In this document: piece after piece, positions 1 through 5,464 of the stretch
Layout: each line of letters begins with the position of its first letter
How positions within the stretch are numbered: the stretch's first letter is position 1
Source: Anaerolineaceae bacterium
GTDB lineage: Bacteria; Chloroflexota; Anaerolineae; Anaerolineales; Anaerolineaceae
DNA: 5,603 bases
Direction: 5' to 3'
Assembly: GCA_011620505.1 (NCBI GenBank)
Contig: WOZA01000127.1
Coordinates: 1 to 5,603, forward strand
Program-made: the position numbers and the translations under genes
The notes under the pieces: model-generated
The model's input: only the letters and a program-made list of their open reading frames with translations
The model's database searches: none
Told to the model about the DNA's origin: nothing

Positions 1-36
1 ATATTTAAGTTTATTTAATATCTTAATTATTGTATC
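1..36. other. AT-rich stretch beside the repeat array
   Basis: Only four of these 36 bases are G or C. The stretch directly abuts and partly enters the innermost 33-bp repeat. Iteron-type origins commonly pair repeats with an AT-rich unwinding element, so this could be one. It could equally be ordinary AT-rich DNA inside a transposon end. It is cut by the window edge. Confidence 0.3.
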
Positions 37-1623
37 AAACTGACAAATTCCCGCCTCGATGAGAGTCTCAAAATAATAATTTAGCCCATCCACGAGCGTA
101 TCAAAATGACATATTTGCGCGGGATCCAAAGTCTCATTCTGACATATTCCCGCGTCCACTAATGTCTCAAAATGACATAATCGTACCAGATTGGCTTCAG
201 CGTTGCTCAACATAGCGCGCTGCCATTGGACATTGGAGGCATAAGTGCTGAGCAATTCCGGGCTGACCGGATCGGGAGGGGCGAAGAGGAAGGCATACAG
301 CGCTTGTTTCAAGGACTCATCGGCAGCGGTCAGCTGCACCTCGGACACCTGCAAATGCCAGTCGGTACCGGTTTCGCTGGAACGCGTATCGAGTCGGCAA
401 AGGTATTGGCTGGCGAGATCGCGATTTGCCTGCCGCCACTGCCTGGTATAGGCGGAATCAGGGCTGACATCAGCCGATTTCGGGCGGCCGCGTTTACTGG
501 GTTTGGCATGGGGAATGCGTTTGGGAAGTGTTTCCGAACGAATCCAGCCCTGCAGGGTGGGCAGACCCCCAGGCACCCAGAAGGTGTTGCGGTCTTTGCC
601 GCGCGCCCAGTCCACATAGCAGCAATTCTTGCACATGAGATAGAGCACGCCGAGGTCATCGCCCAGTTCAGGTAAGACCCGCTGGAACCAATACCAGGGC
701 ACCGCCAGGAAGCTCTCCGGGCGGATCAAATGGCTTGCAAGCCGGTCGCATAATCCAGCCAGGGTGGGATCCAAGGGTTTTGGCATCAGAGCACGGCTGA
801 CCACCTGATGCACGCTGGCCGGCTCAGTGAAGAGTGCAGACGCCTCTTCATCCGGAAGACGATAGGGGAATACAAGGATCTGGTCCCGGGGGATTGTGAT
901 CGCTTTGGAAAGCACCGCCAGAGGATCGAGCGAGAGACCCTGGGCAAGCAGCCAGTCATAGAGGTCCTGGGCATCGCCAGGGGTAAGGACCAAGCCACGA
1001 TAGTGGTACGTGTTGGGTTCCCGCTGGATGTGCCCCTCAGAGATGCGGTGCTTTGGCTCGGCCCTTTGGACGAACCAATCCATATCACCCTGTTGGAAAA
1101 TGCGGAAAAATTTAGCCCGGCTGATGACATTTCCGAGAGTTTTCAACAGCGACTGGACATTGATCGTAACCGTGTCATTCTGGCGCGGATAGAGTTGGTC
1201 AGCGCCATGCTCTCGAGAGGCTCGATAGAACGCCTGGCGCAGGGCAGTGGCAATTAATACCGCTGAAGAACCCACGTAAGGGACAAAACGCAGGAGATAG
1301 GAGGGCACAGCCGCGATCGAATCTGGTTTCAGGATCGCATCTGTCACGTTGGCGGCAGCGAGCTCAACCCGGAAGGAGGTTGATTCTGTGCCCATGGGCA
1401 CACTTTTTTCCAGATTCAGGCGTAAATGCTTCCCGGTTTTATCCTGAATGAGGGTTTCGATCAGAGGGTAATACTGACACAGGCCGGAATAAACCAACTC
1501 ATCGGCAGTAATCGTGAAATTGCCGTCAAAGCCGAGTTTGCTGGAATCTAACAATCCCTGAAGCTGCTCATTTTCCAGCCCAGCCAAGGATTCCAAGATC
1601 TCAGTCCAACCGTTTTCTTCCAT
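1..1623 (-). CDS. Unrecognised probable DNA-binding protein, C-terminus cut by the window edge
   Basis: A single minus-strand frame stays open for 541 codons from an ATG at 1623 to base 1 without a stop, so it is 3'-incomplete. An in-frame TGA lies two codons before the ATG, which fixes the earliest start, although no good ribosome binding site precedes it. I do not recognise the family. Residues ~103-180 are helix-rich and then basic, compatible with a winged-helix fold; residues ~320-361 hold a cluster C331-x2-C334-C335 followed by a Trp/Gly-rich stretch; residues 377-382 (KRGRPK) look like an AT-hook, a minor-groove DNA-binding motif. Residues ~483-541 are an 11-residue repeat (CHFETLVDAGI and variants) that merely translates the 33-bp DNA array, so the native protein may end or continue differently. 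It follows the ATPase gene by 42 bp, suggesting one operon. A replication-initiator or regulator role is inference from context. One 16-bp palindrome lies inside it, encoding residues 74-79. Confidence 0.75.
   Translation of the reverse strand, partial: MEENGWTEILESLAGLENEQLQGLLDSSKLGFDGNFTITADELVYSGLCQYYPLIETLIQDKTGKHLRLNLEKSVPMGTESTSFRVELAAANVTDAILKPDSIAAVPSYLLRFVPYVGSSAVLIATALRQAFYRASREHGADQLYPRQNDTVTINVQSLLKTLGNVISRAKFFRIFQQGDMDWFVQRAEPKHRISEGHIQREPNTYHYRGLVLTPGDAQDLYDWLLAQGLSLDPLAVLSKAITIPRDQILVFPYRLPDEEASALFTEPASVHQVVSRALMPKPLDPTLAGLCDRLASHLIRPESFLAVPWYWFQRVLPELGDDLGVLYLMCKNCCYVDWARGKDRNTFWVPGGLPTLQGWIRSETLPKRIPHAKPSKRGRPKSADVSPDSAYTRQWRQANRDLASQYLCRLDTRSSETGTDWHLQVSEVQLTAADESLKQALYAFLFAPPDPVSPELLSTYASNVQWQRAMLSNAEANLVRLCHFETLVDAGICQNETLDPAQICHFDTLVDGLNYYFETLIEAGICQFDTIIKILNKLKY
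32..177 (-). repeat. Five 33-bp tandem-spaced repeats with core TGTCATTTTGAGAC
   Basis: Read on the minus strand, five copies of a 14-bp core start exactly every 33 bp: 177-164 TGTCATTTTGAGAC, 144-131 TGTCAGAATGAGAC, 111-98 TGTCATTTTGATAC, 78-65 TATTATTTTGAGAC, and 45-32 TGTCAGTTTGATAC. The spacers are also related, with a GCGGGAATA-like block before several cores. A 33-bp period is about three helical turns, so a protein would bind all copies on one face of the DNA. Two readings fit: iterons of a replication origin, or the multiple transposase sites at a TGT...ACA transposon end, as in Tn7, Tn5053 and CRISPR-associated relatives. In the second reading the outer end would be near 177 and the element would lie beyond base 1. 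An exact copy of the first core is at 5258-5271. Confidence 0.85.
1387..1402. promoter_or_regulatory. parS: Candidate parS site 1 (16-bp palindrome)
   Basis: This is a perfect copy of TGTGCCCATGGGCACA, identical to the sites at 3506 and 5166. It lies within the coding sequence of the left-hand gene and encodes V-P-M-G-T there, so the site was tolerated inside a gene, as chromosomal parS sites often are. The flanking bases are not shared with the other copies, so the conserved unit is just the 16 bp. The role as a ParB-binding centromere is inferred from length, symmetry, repetition and the parAB genes nearby. Confidence 0.75.
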
Positions 1624-1634
1624 TTTTCAGTTAC

Positions 1635-1650
1635 ACCGGTCATCTCCGGT
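1635..1650. repeat. Short inverted repeat between the ATPase gene and the downstream gene
   Basis: ACCGG and CCGGT arms of 5 bp surround a 6-base loop in the 42-bp gap between the two minus-strand genes, within 30 bases of the downstream ATG. A weak intercistronic hairpin could adjust relative expression or stability. There is no following T-run, so it is not a terminator. It is short enough to be chance. Confidence 0.25.
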
Positions 1651-1665
1651 CTAAAATCACCAATC

Positions 1666-2487
1666 TTACCCAGCAGCACCAGGACGGAACGGGAAGATAC
1701 CCATCCTCAGACTGCCTTTTTGTTCCTCGAGCAGCTTTTCCAAATGCTCACTGCCCAGGCGCAAAGCCTCACTCAGCGAGCCATGTGATTGTTCTGCCAG
1801 GTTAAACATCGTTTCTTGTGGAATTAGCTTGAGCGGATCCGGATGCCCGGCGGACATCATACGCGCGTAGAGCAGGGAAGCCACTTCTACTACCTCCGGA
1901 GCGCGGAACGGCACATAAAGTCCCAGGAATTGATTGAGCGATCCGATATTACTGGTATTGTTATTGATATCCTGCAAGAAGATAATCGTCTTGATCTTCT
2001 TACTATGCTCCACCGACCAATCCAGCATCTGATTCAGGTAATCCTGATCAATTGGCGGGCCGTCCAATACAATCAAGAGCTGATCGTCGCTGCTTTCCAA
2101 CCGCTCAAAAATGCTTTCAATCCGATTTGCGTTTGACCTGGAGGAGGGCAGGGAAAGGGTCTCTATCACGGCCATTAAGAAGTGGCGCGGTTCCGTAAGG
2201 ATATTGGTGTTCATATAGAGCCCCAGCACCTGGCCTCTCTGCTCAAAAATGAAATGGGTTTCAGCCAGCTTCATTGCCAGCATGCTCTTTCCGCCTCCGC
2301 TTGGCCCAGCAATTACACCCAGGTTCTTGGAGGGGTCTTTCTGGTCCGCAATGAAACCATGAGCTACCTCCAGCACCTTGCGCTGCTCAGTCAGGTTTGG
2401 ATAGAAAAAGCGCGTGTCACCATAACGCCTAAATGGATGTTCAAGAAATTGGGCATTCAAAAAGTCAGAGCTGGTTAACATCTTCAC
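1666..2487 (-). CDS. AAA+ ATPase of the ExeA/TnsC type
   Basis: The 273-residue product is a compact AAA+ ATPase. The N-terminal pattern HPFRRYGDTRFFYPNLTEQR (residues 17-36) matches the lead-in of ExeA/GspA-type and TnsC-like ATPases, where a PF...FFY stretch precedes the P-loop. Walker A is GPSGGGKS at 61-68. The Walker B strand is LLIVLD at 137-142, but it is followed by GPP rather than the usual catalytic Glu, so hydrolysis may be weak or use another residue. A lid-like helical region with a G-S-L-S-E-A segment closes the protein. No signal peptide or membrane segment is seen, so it is cytoplasmic. The start is GTG at 2487 or ATG at 2481; GGTGA just before the ATG makes the latter at least as likely. 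It is divergent from parA and 42 bp upstream of the next minus-strand gene. Such ATPases act as regulators in transposition or as loaders; which applies here is not shown. Confidence 0.85.
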   Translation of the reverse strand: MKMLTSSDFLNAQFLEHPFRRYGDTRFFYPNLTEQRKVLEVAHGFIADQKDPSKNLGVIAGPSGGGKSMLAMKLAETHFIFEQRGQVLGLYMNTNILTEPRHFLMAVIETLSLPSSRSNANRIESIFERLESSDDQLLIVLDGPPIDQDYLNQMLDWSVEHSKKIKTIIFLQDINNNTSNIGSLNQFLGLYVPFRAPEVVEVASLLYARMMSAGHPDPLKLIPQETMFNLAEQSHGSLSEALRLGSEHLEKLLEEQKGSLRMGIFPFRPGAAG

Positions 2488-2509
2488 CGCCGTATTATTT
2501 GATGTTTGT

Positions 2510-2538
2510 AGCTTAGCACTCGCTTGGAGTTAAGTCAA
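2510..2538 (-). promoter_or_regulatory. Candidate promoter of the ATPase operon
   Basis: On the minus strand TTGACT (2538-2533) is followed after 17 bases by TAAGCT (2515-2510), a good -35 but a weak -10. Transcription would start about 15-20 bases before the GTG start. The -35 box sits inside the inverted repeat at 2530-2546, so binding there would occlude it. Spacing is ideal, but the -10 match is only three of six. Confidence 0.35.
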
Positions 2539-2560
2539 GTACTTAATTATTATAGCTAAG
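2512..2560. promoter_or_regulatory. Nested inverted repeats in the divergent promoter region (operator candidate)
   Basis: An inner inverted repeat TTAAGT-caagt-ACTTAA (2530-2546) is bracketed by an outer pair, CTTAGC at 2512-2517 and GCTAAG at 2555-2560, with nearly the same centre (2538 and 2536). The location between the ATPase and parA starts, overlapping the candidate minus-strand -35, suits a shared operator for autoregulation. The sequence is unrelated to the 16-bp palindrome, so a regulator other than ParB is implied. Arms are only 6 bp in AT-rich DNA, so chance is possible. Confidence 0.35.
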
Positions 2561-2605
2561 TTCGACAAAGTGGGAAGAAAAAAAGATTCAAAAATCAAGA
2601 CCGAC

Positions 2606-2633
2606 TTGTAAAAATGAAAAACTAATGTAAAAT
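2606..2633 (+). promoter_or_regulatory. Candidate promoter of parA-parB
   Basis: TTGTAA (2606-2611) and TAAAAT (2628-2633) are separated by 16 bases, a plausible sigma-70 type promoter, with a predicted 5' leader of roughly 35 bases before the parA ATG. The region is A-rich, which makes such matches easy to find. Confidence 0.4.
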
Positions 2634-2662
2634 AGAAGAGTGCGTTATCATGACAGGAATCG

Positions 2663-2670
2663 GGTGAGGA
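2663..2670 (+). promoter_or_regulatory. Ribosome binding site of parA
   Basis: GGTGAGGA ends four bases before the ATG at 2675. It supports this start, which also places the Walker motif at the usual distance from the N-terminus. Confidence 0.7.
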
Positions 2671-2674
2671 TCTA

Positions 2675-3505
2675 ATGGCAATTATATCTCTGATCAATCG
2701 TAAGGGGGGTGTTGGCAAGTCAACCATCAGCATCAATTTGGCTGCTGGTCTGGCAACCCATGGTTCCCGCAAACCCGGCAGCAAGCCAGTTCTCTTGATC
2801 GATATGGATGATCAGCTTTCGGCTACGATCACTGCCATGGGCGGTGGTTTCGATGATAAGTTTATCCCCGCAATCACCGCGGAGAACAACTATCCCCAGG
2901 CACTTGAGAATGGATACGGAGCAAGCGAATCGCTGATCGTAGATTCTTTGATCCCGCGTAATCGCAGCGAGAAAGTAAAACTATTTCGTACCAATAAAGC
3001 CAGGATGGAAAGTTTGGAAGCAGCACTTAAGGGGCGTGAAGATCCCGCCTTTCAGCTGACCTATTTTTTGGAACCCATCCGGGATGATTATTCTTACATC
3101 ATCATCGATAATCCACCTTCGGCCGGGATGTTACCCATGAATTCATTGGTCGCCAGCAGTCACGTTTTGATACCAATCGAACCGGATGGGCTCAGCCTGA
3201 TCGGATTGGCAGACATCCTGCGCATGGTTGAAAATGTGCGCAAAACCACCAACCCTGACCTGGAAGTCCTCGGCATCATTCCCTCACGCTACAGGATGAT
3301 CAGACGGCAATCGCGCGATGTGATTGAAGACATGGAGCGCATGTACGGGCATCTGCTTCTACCCTACGTCAAAGATCTGGCGGATATTTCTGCCGCTACC
3401 ACAGCAGGCTATGACGTTTTCTCGTTCTGCCCGGAGAAGTCACAGGCTTATCGCTGCCTTTCCAACCTGGTCGATGCCGTTTTAGGCAAACTCGGAGCAG
3501 CCTGA
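2675..3505 (+). CDS. parA: ParA/Soj-type partition ATPase
   Basis: This 276-residue protein is a ParA ATPase that, in the known family, binds the nucleoid as an ATP dimer and is stimulated by ParB to move parS-bearing DNA. The deviant Walker A, KGGVGKST, is at residues 10-17, with the signature Lys10. Walker A' is LLIDMDDQ at 40-47, where the family usually has DxDPQ, so Asp46 replaces the Pro. Walker B is IIIDNPPS at 142-149, where the usual form is IIIDTPPS. The C-terminal half has the Soj-like order of a PSRY segment, a DVI helix, LPYVKDLADISAA and a final Leu-rich helix. There is no N-terminal helix-turn-helix domain, so it is Soj-like or type Ib rather than a long type Ia plasmid ParA, and probably does not repress its own promoter alone. 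The stop codon touches parS site 2, and parB follows after 62 bp, indicating one operon. Confidence 0.95.
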   Translation: MAIISLINRKGGVGKSTISINLAAGLATHGSRKPGSKPVLLIDMDDQLSATITAMGGGFDDKFIPAITAENNYPQALENGYGASESLIVDSLIPRNRSEKVKLFRTNKARMESLEAALKGREDPAFQLTYFLEPIRDDYSYIIIDNPPSAGMLPMNSLVASSHVLIPIEPDGLSLIGLADILRMVENVRKTTNPDLEVLGIIPSRYRMIRRQSRDVIEDMERMYGHLLLPYVKDLADISAATTAGYDVFSFCPEKSQAYRCLSNLVDAVLGKLGAA

Positions 3506-3521
3506 TGTGCCCATGGGCACA
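3506..3521. promoter_or_regulatory. parS: Candidate parS site 2 (16-bp palindrome)
   Basis: TGTGCCCATGGGCACA begins on the base directly after the parA TGA and lies in the 62-bp gap before parB. It is identical to sites 1 and 3. A ParB site inside the parAB operon could also let ParB influence transcription of its own gene. As RNA it could form a 6-bp stem with a CATG loop, but there is no T-run, so it is not a terminator. Confidence 0.8.
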
Positions 3522-3555
3522 GTGCGCGGCACAGAGCAGATCTGGCTTAATTACT

Positions 3556-3563
3556 TGAGGAGA
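3556..3563 (+). promoter_or_regulatory. Ribosome binding site of parB
   Basis: TGAGGAGA ends four bases before the ATG at 3568, with GAGGAG as a strong Shine-Dalgarno core. It supports separate translation initiation of parB after the intergenic palindrome. Confidence 0.8.
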
Positions 3564-3567
3564 AACC

Positions 3568-4707
3568 ATGGTAAAAACTGAGAAACCCCGTTTCGGCGAC
3601 CTGATAAACATCACTTCCGATGCTTTCAATGCCAGTGCTGAAAAACAGGAAGATTACGACCCCGATACTCCAAAGATGGTCAACAACCGCCAGAGTGTGT
3701 ATCGCGTGCCTCTGTCCATGATTCGCCCTGATCGCTTTCAGGCGCGCCTGATCCTCCCACTCGAACTTCGCAAGGATTTCTACTCTGGCAGAACCCCCTG
3801 GAATGAGGTGGTTCGCAACTGGTTCGAATTGGCACGTAATGATCGCTTGATCGCGCAGGAAATCGCTGAACTCACTGTTTTAGGGGATTCTCTGCATGAC
3901 ACCGGCCAAATCAAACCGGTGACGGGGCAGGTTGTCAATGAGAATGGACATGATGTTTTCAGAATGTTGACCGGTGAACGCCGGTTCTGGGCAACCGCAA
4001 TTAAAGCCGTGCTTGAAGACCAGCCCACTGAGCCATACGTGCTGGCGTTAATCGATAATCAGCCAACGATTGAGAAGCAAATCGCTGAAAACATGGCGTA
4101 CAAAGCGCTTACGCCGGTTGGCAAAGCACGTGCCGCTGCCCGCCTGGTGCTTGACTCACACCAGATCTATCCTGGAGAAGGCGAATCTGAAACAACCTTC
4201 TTCCGCCGCGTGGCAGATGTGCGCCTTGATGATGGAACCAAAGAAATGTTGCAGAAAACCCTGCAAATGGAGCGCACGTACTATGGCAGGTTGATGAAAT
4301 TTTTTGAACTGGATGAAAAAGAGCTCGAGATTGCAGATAAATCAGAAATGCCTGAGCGCGTTTTGCGGGAAATTATGCAGTACGACCGCGCGCTTTGGTC
4401 TGACGCGGTTGCCTTCTATGCCAGCCATGAAGGCCGCACCTACCAGGATGTGCACGCCTTCCTTGAACGCCAGTCAGGAAATGAGACTGGTCGCAAAGCG
4501 CGTATTCCCCTCGACCCTACCACTAAATCTGCCCGCAGCCTGCGCAGGTTGCTAAACAGCATTGAAGACCTACCGGATGATGACAAACCCGGATCGATTG
4601 CCGATGCCCTGCTGGGGGATGTGGACCGCGAGGAAGCCAGGCAGTTGGTTGCCCGTATGGAGAGCCTGACCGCAGCTATGAAGCGGCGCCTCGAAAGCTT
4701 GAAATAA
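3568..4707 (+). CDS. parB: ParB/Spo0J-type partition protein (CTP-dependent parS clamp)
   Basis: This 379-residue protein has the ParB layout. Residues ~45-180 form the ParB/Srx-like CTP-binding domain: VPLSMIRPDRFQAR (47-60), DTGQIKPV (111-118), the GERR motif (136-139) and ENMAYK (174-179), matching the family's ENxxR region but with Lys in the last position. Residues ~185-275 are the predicted helix-turn-helix domain that reads parS. The C-terminal ~60 residues are charged and helical, ending in KRRLESLK, as expected for the dimerisation end. Between FQAR and the ELTVLGDSLHDTGQ helix there is about 35 residues more than in a typical ParB (residues ~61-98). In the family, ParB loads at parS, closes with CTP, slides, and activates ParA. 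The three 16-bp palindromes around it are the likely sites. It is second in the parA-parB operon. Confidence 0.93.
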   Translation: MVKTEKPRFGDLINITSDAFNASAEKQEDYDPDTPKMVNNRQSVYRVPLSMIRPDRFQARLILPLELRKDFYSGRTPWNEVVRNWFELARNDRLIAQEIAELTVLGDSLHDTGQIKPVTGQVVNENGHDVFRMLTGERRFWATAIKAVLEDQPTEPYVLALIDNQPTIEKQIAENMAYKALTPVGKARAAARLVLDSHQIYPGEGESETTFFRRVADVRLDDGTKEMLQKTLQMERTYYGRLMKFFELDEKELEIADKSEMPERVLREIMQYDRALWSDAVAFYASHEGRTYQDVHAFLERQSGNETGRKARIPLDPTTKSARSLRRLLNSIEDLPDDDKPGSIADALLGDVDREEARQLVARMESLTAAMKRRLESLK

Positions 4708-4902
4708 GCGTTCAAAACTAGAAATAGCTGTTAGGCGGATTATTCATTTCATGCCGGCAGTTTTGTTGATTTAGCTTGATGTGGGCTGCCGTCGCCCCTT
4801 GAATGGATGTTCCTAAACTCTGTTTTTTTCAGCTTTGCACTTAGGAATTTTCTTTTCACGGCAACATCCCTTCTTTTAAACCCCTATACCCTGATGATTC
4901 CA

Positions 4903-5154
4903 TTAGATCGCTGAATCAGACAGTCTACTTTTGTCTTTGATTTTGCCGATCCACCAAAGCTTCTGCCTGTCCGAAGGCAAGAGATGTTCAACAATGAGTG
5001 CGCGGTTCTAAACGGTGAACTCTATCCGGCGGCTACCCTGGGAATCGATGTACACCATAAACCAGTTGCATTGACTTTTGACATAGGCCTGTAAAGAACG
5101 CCCGAACATCCCCGTAAGGGAAGGGCCAAGGGCGATTTTATTCCAGTATCCAGT
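4903..5154 (-). pseudogene. Possible decayed minus-strand gene fragment
   Basis: One minus-strand frame reads 48 codons (5154-5011), a TAG stop at 5010-5008, then 34 more codons in the same frame to a TAA at 4905-4903. Both parts have protein-like composition, for example WFMVYIDSQGSRRIEFTV before the stop and NRALIVEHLLPSDRQKLWW after it. A single base change (for example CAG to TAG) would join them. The part before the stop could also start at ATG 5109 as a 33-residue peptide. I do not recognise the sequence, and open stretches of this length can arise by chance, so this is only a candidate relic. Confidence 0.22.
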
Positions 5155-5165
5155 TCAGACAGCAC

Positions 5166-5181
5166 TGTGCCCATGGGCACA
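5166..5181. promoter_or_regulatory. parS: Candidate parS site 3 (16-bp palindrome)
   Basis: This is the third exact copy of TGTGCCCATGGGCACA, about 460 bp after the parB stop in non-coding DNA. With sites at 1387 and 3506 the copies are spaced about 2.1 and 1.7 kb apart. That is the loose clustering seen for parS sites near chromosomal origins, and unlike the tight arrays of many plasmid centromeres. Confidence 0.78.
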
Positions 5182-5257
5182 ATTTGGCTCTTGGACTAAT
5201 GTGCGCCCCAATATGGTGAGCTATTAATGCGCATAGGTTAAACGTTCAGTAGCTATA

Positions 5258-5271
5258 GTCTCAAAATGACA
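5258..5271 (-). repeat. Solitary exact copy of the left-edge repeat core
   Basis: On the minus strand this reads TGTCATTTTGAGAC, identical in all 14 bases to the outermost core at 177-164 and in the same orientation. No further copies are seen 33 bp to either side. It may be a single initiator or regulator site, or a relic of a transposon end; since it is in the same rather than opposite orientation, it does not form a pair of ends with the array. Confidence 0.7.
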
Positions 5272-5451
5272 ATTTGTCTTACGAGGTGTTTGAAACTCTC
5301 AGGAAATCCTTCTATAAGGAGCACAAAACAATTAGAGGTGTCTCAATGGGGGAATTGTCCTCCTAAAATTAACAGAGCCAGTTTTGTCTATGGAAACAAA
5401 TCCTCCAATAAGGGGTAGAAAATTGTGATTAAGCTGACAGGATGACCTCAG

Positions 5452-5457
5452 AGGAGG
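5452..5457 (+). promoter_or_regulatory. Strong Shine-Dalgarno before the ATG at 5465
   Basis: AGGAGG is a perfect ribosome binding core, seven bases before ATG 5465. It argues for a real translation start there although the direct frame stops after five codons. Confidence 0.5.
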
Positions 5458-5464
5458 GTGGTAG

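Larger units (their letters stand above)
4708..5457. other. Intergenic region without a convincing intact gene
   Basis: After parB about 750 bp carry no open frame of usual gene size. The stretch includes a T7 run at 4821-4827 without a proper GC hairpin before it, a 9-bp stem with one mismatch and a 6-base loop at 4960-4983, parS candidate site 3 at 5166, and a lone copy of the 33-bp repeat core at 5258. Two very short starts with good ribosome binding sites are present (ATG at 5346 after AGAGGTG, encoding six residues, and ATG at 5391, encoding 12 residues); neither is a supportable gene. I find no tRNA or clear terminator for parB. Confidence 0.6.

Noticed and set aside
32..177. CRISPR array reading of the left-edge repeats
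   Set aside because: Cores are only 14 bp, the spacers are about 19 bp and related to each other, and no cas gene is present.
330..1130. Minus-strand frames at 330-659 and 786-1130
   Set aside because: They are in a different phase from the long open minus-strand frame and are fully overlapped by it.
226..1257. Two plus-strand frames of 149 codons each (226-675 and 808-1257)
   Set aside because: They lie opposite the continuous 541-codon minus-strand frame, lack good ribosome binding sites and read as low-quality composition; they are shadows.
2530..2784. Minus-strand frame of 84 codons across the parA start
   Set aside because: It covers the parA promoter, ribosome binding site and Walker A coding region in antisense and has no motif.
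3780..4715. Additional frames within parB on both strands
   Set aside because: All overlap the well-supported ParB frame and show no family features.
4755..4827. Possible parB terminator: CGGCAG/CTGCCG arms or GGGC/GCCC arms with a T7 run further on
   Set aside because: The first pair has a 25-base loop, the second only a 4-bp stem, and the T-run is about 20 bases downstream rather than adjacent.
4807..4914. Hydrophobic 35-residue plus-strand frame starting at ATG 4807
   Set aside because: There is no ribosome binding site, and the hydrophobicity follows from T-rich DNA; too little to call a gene.
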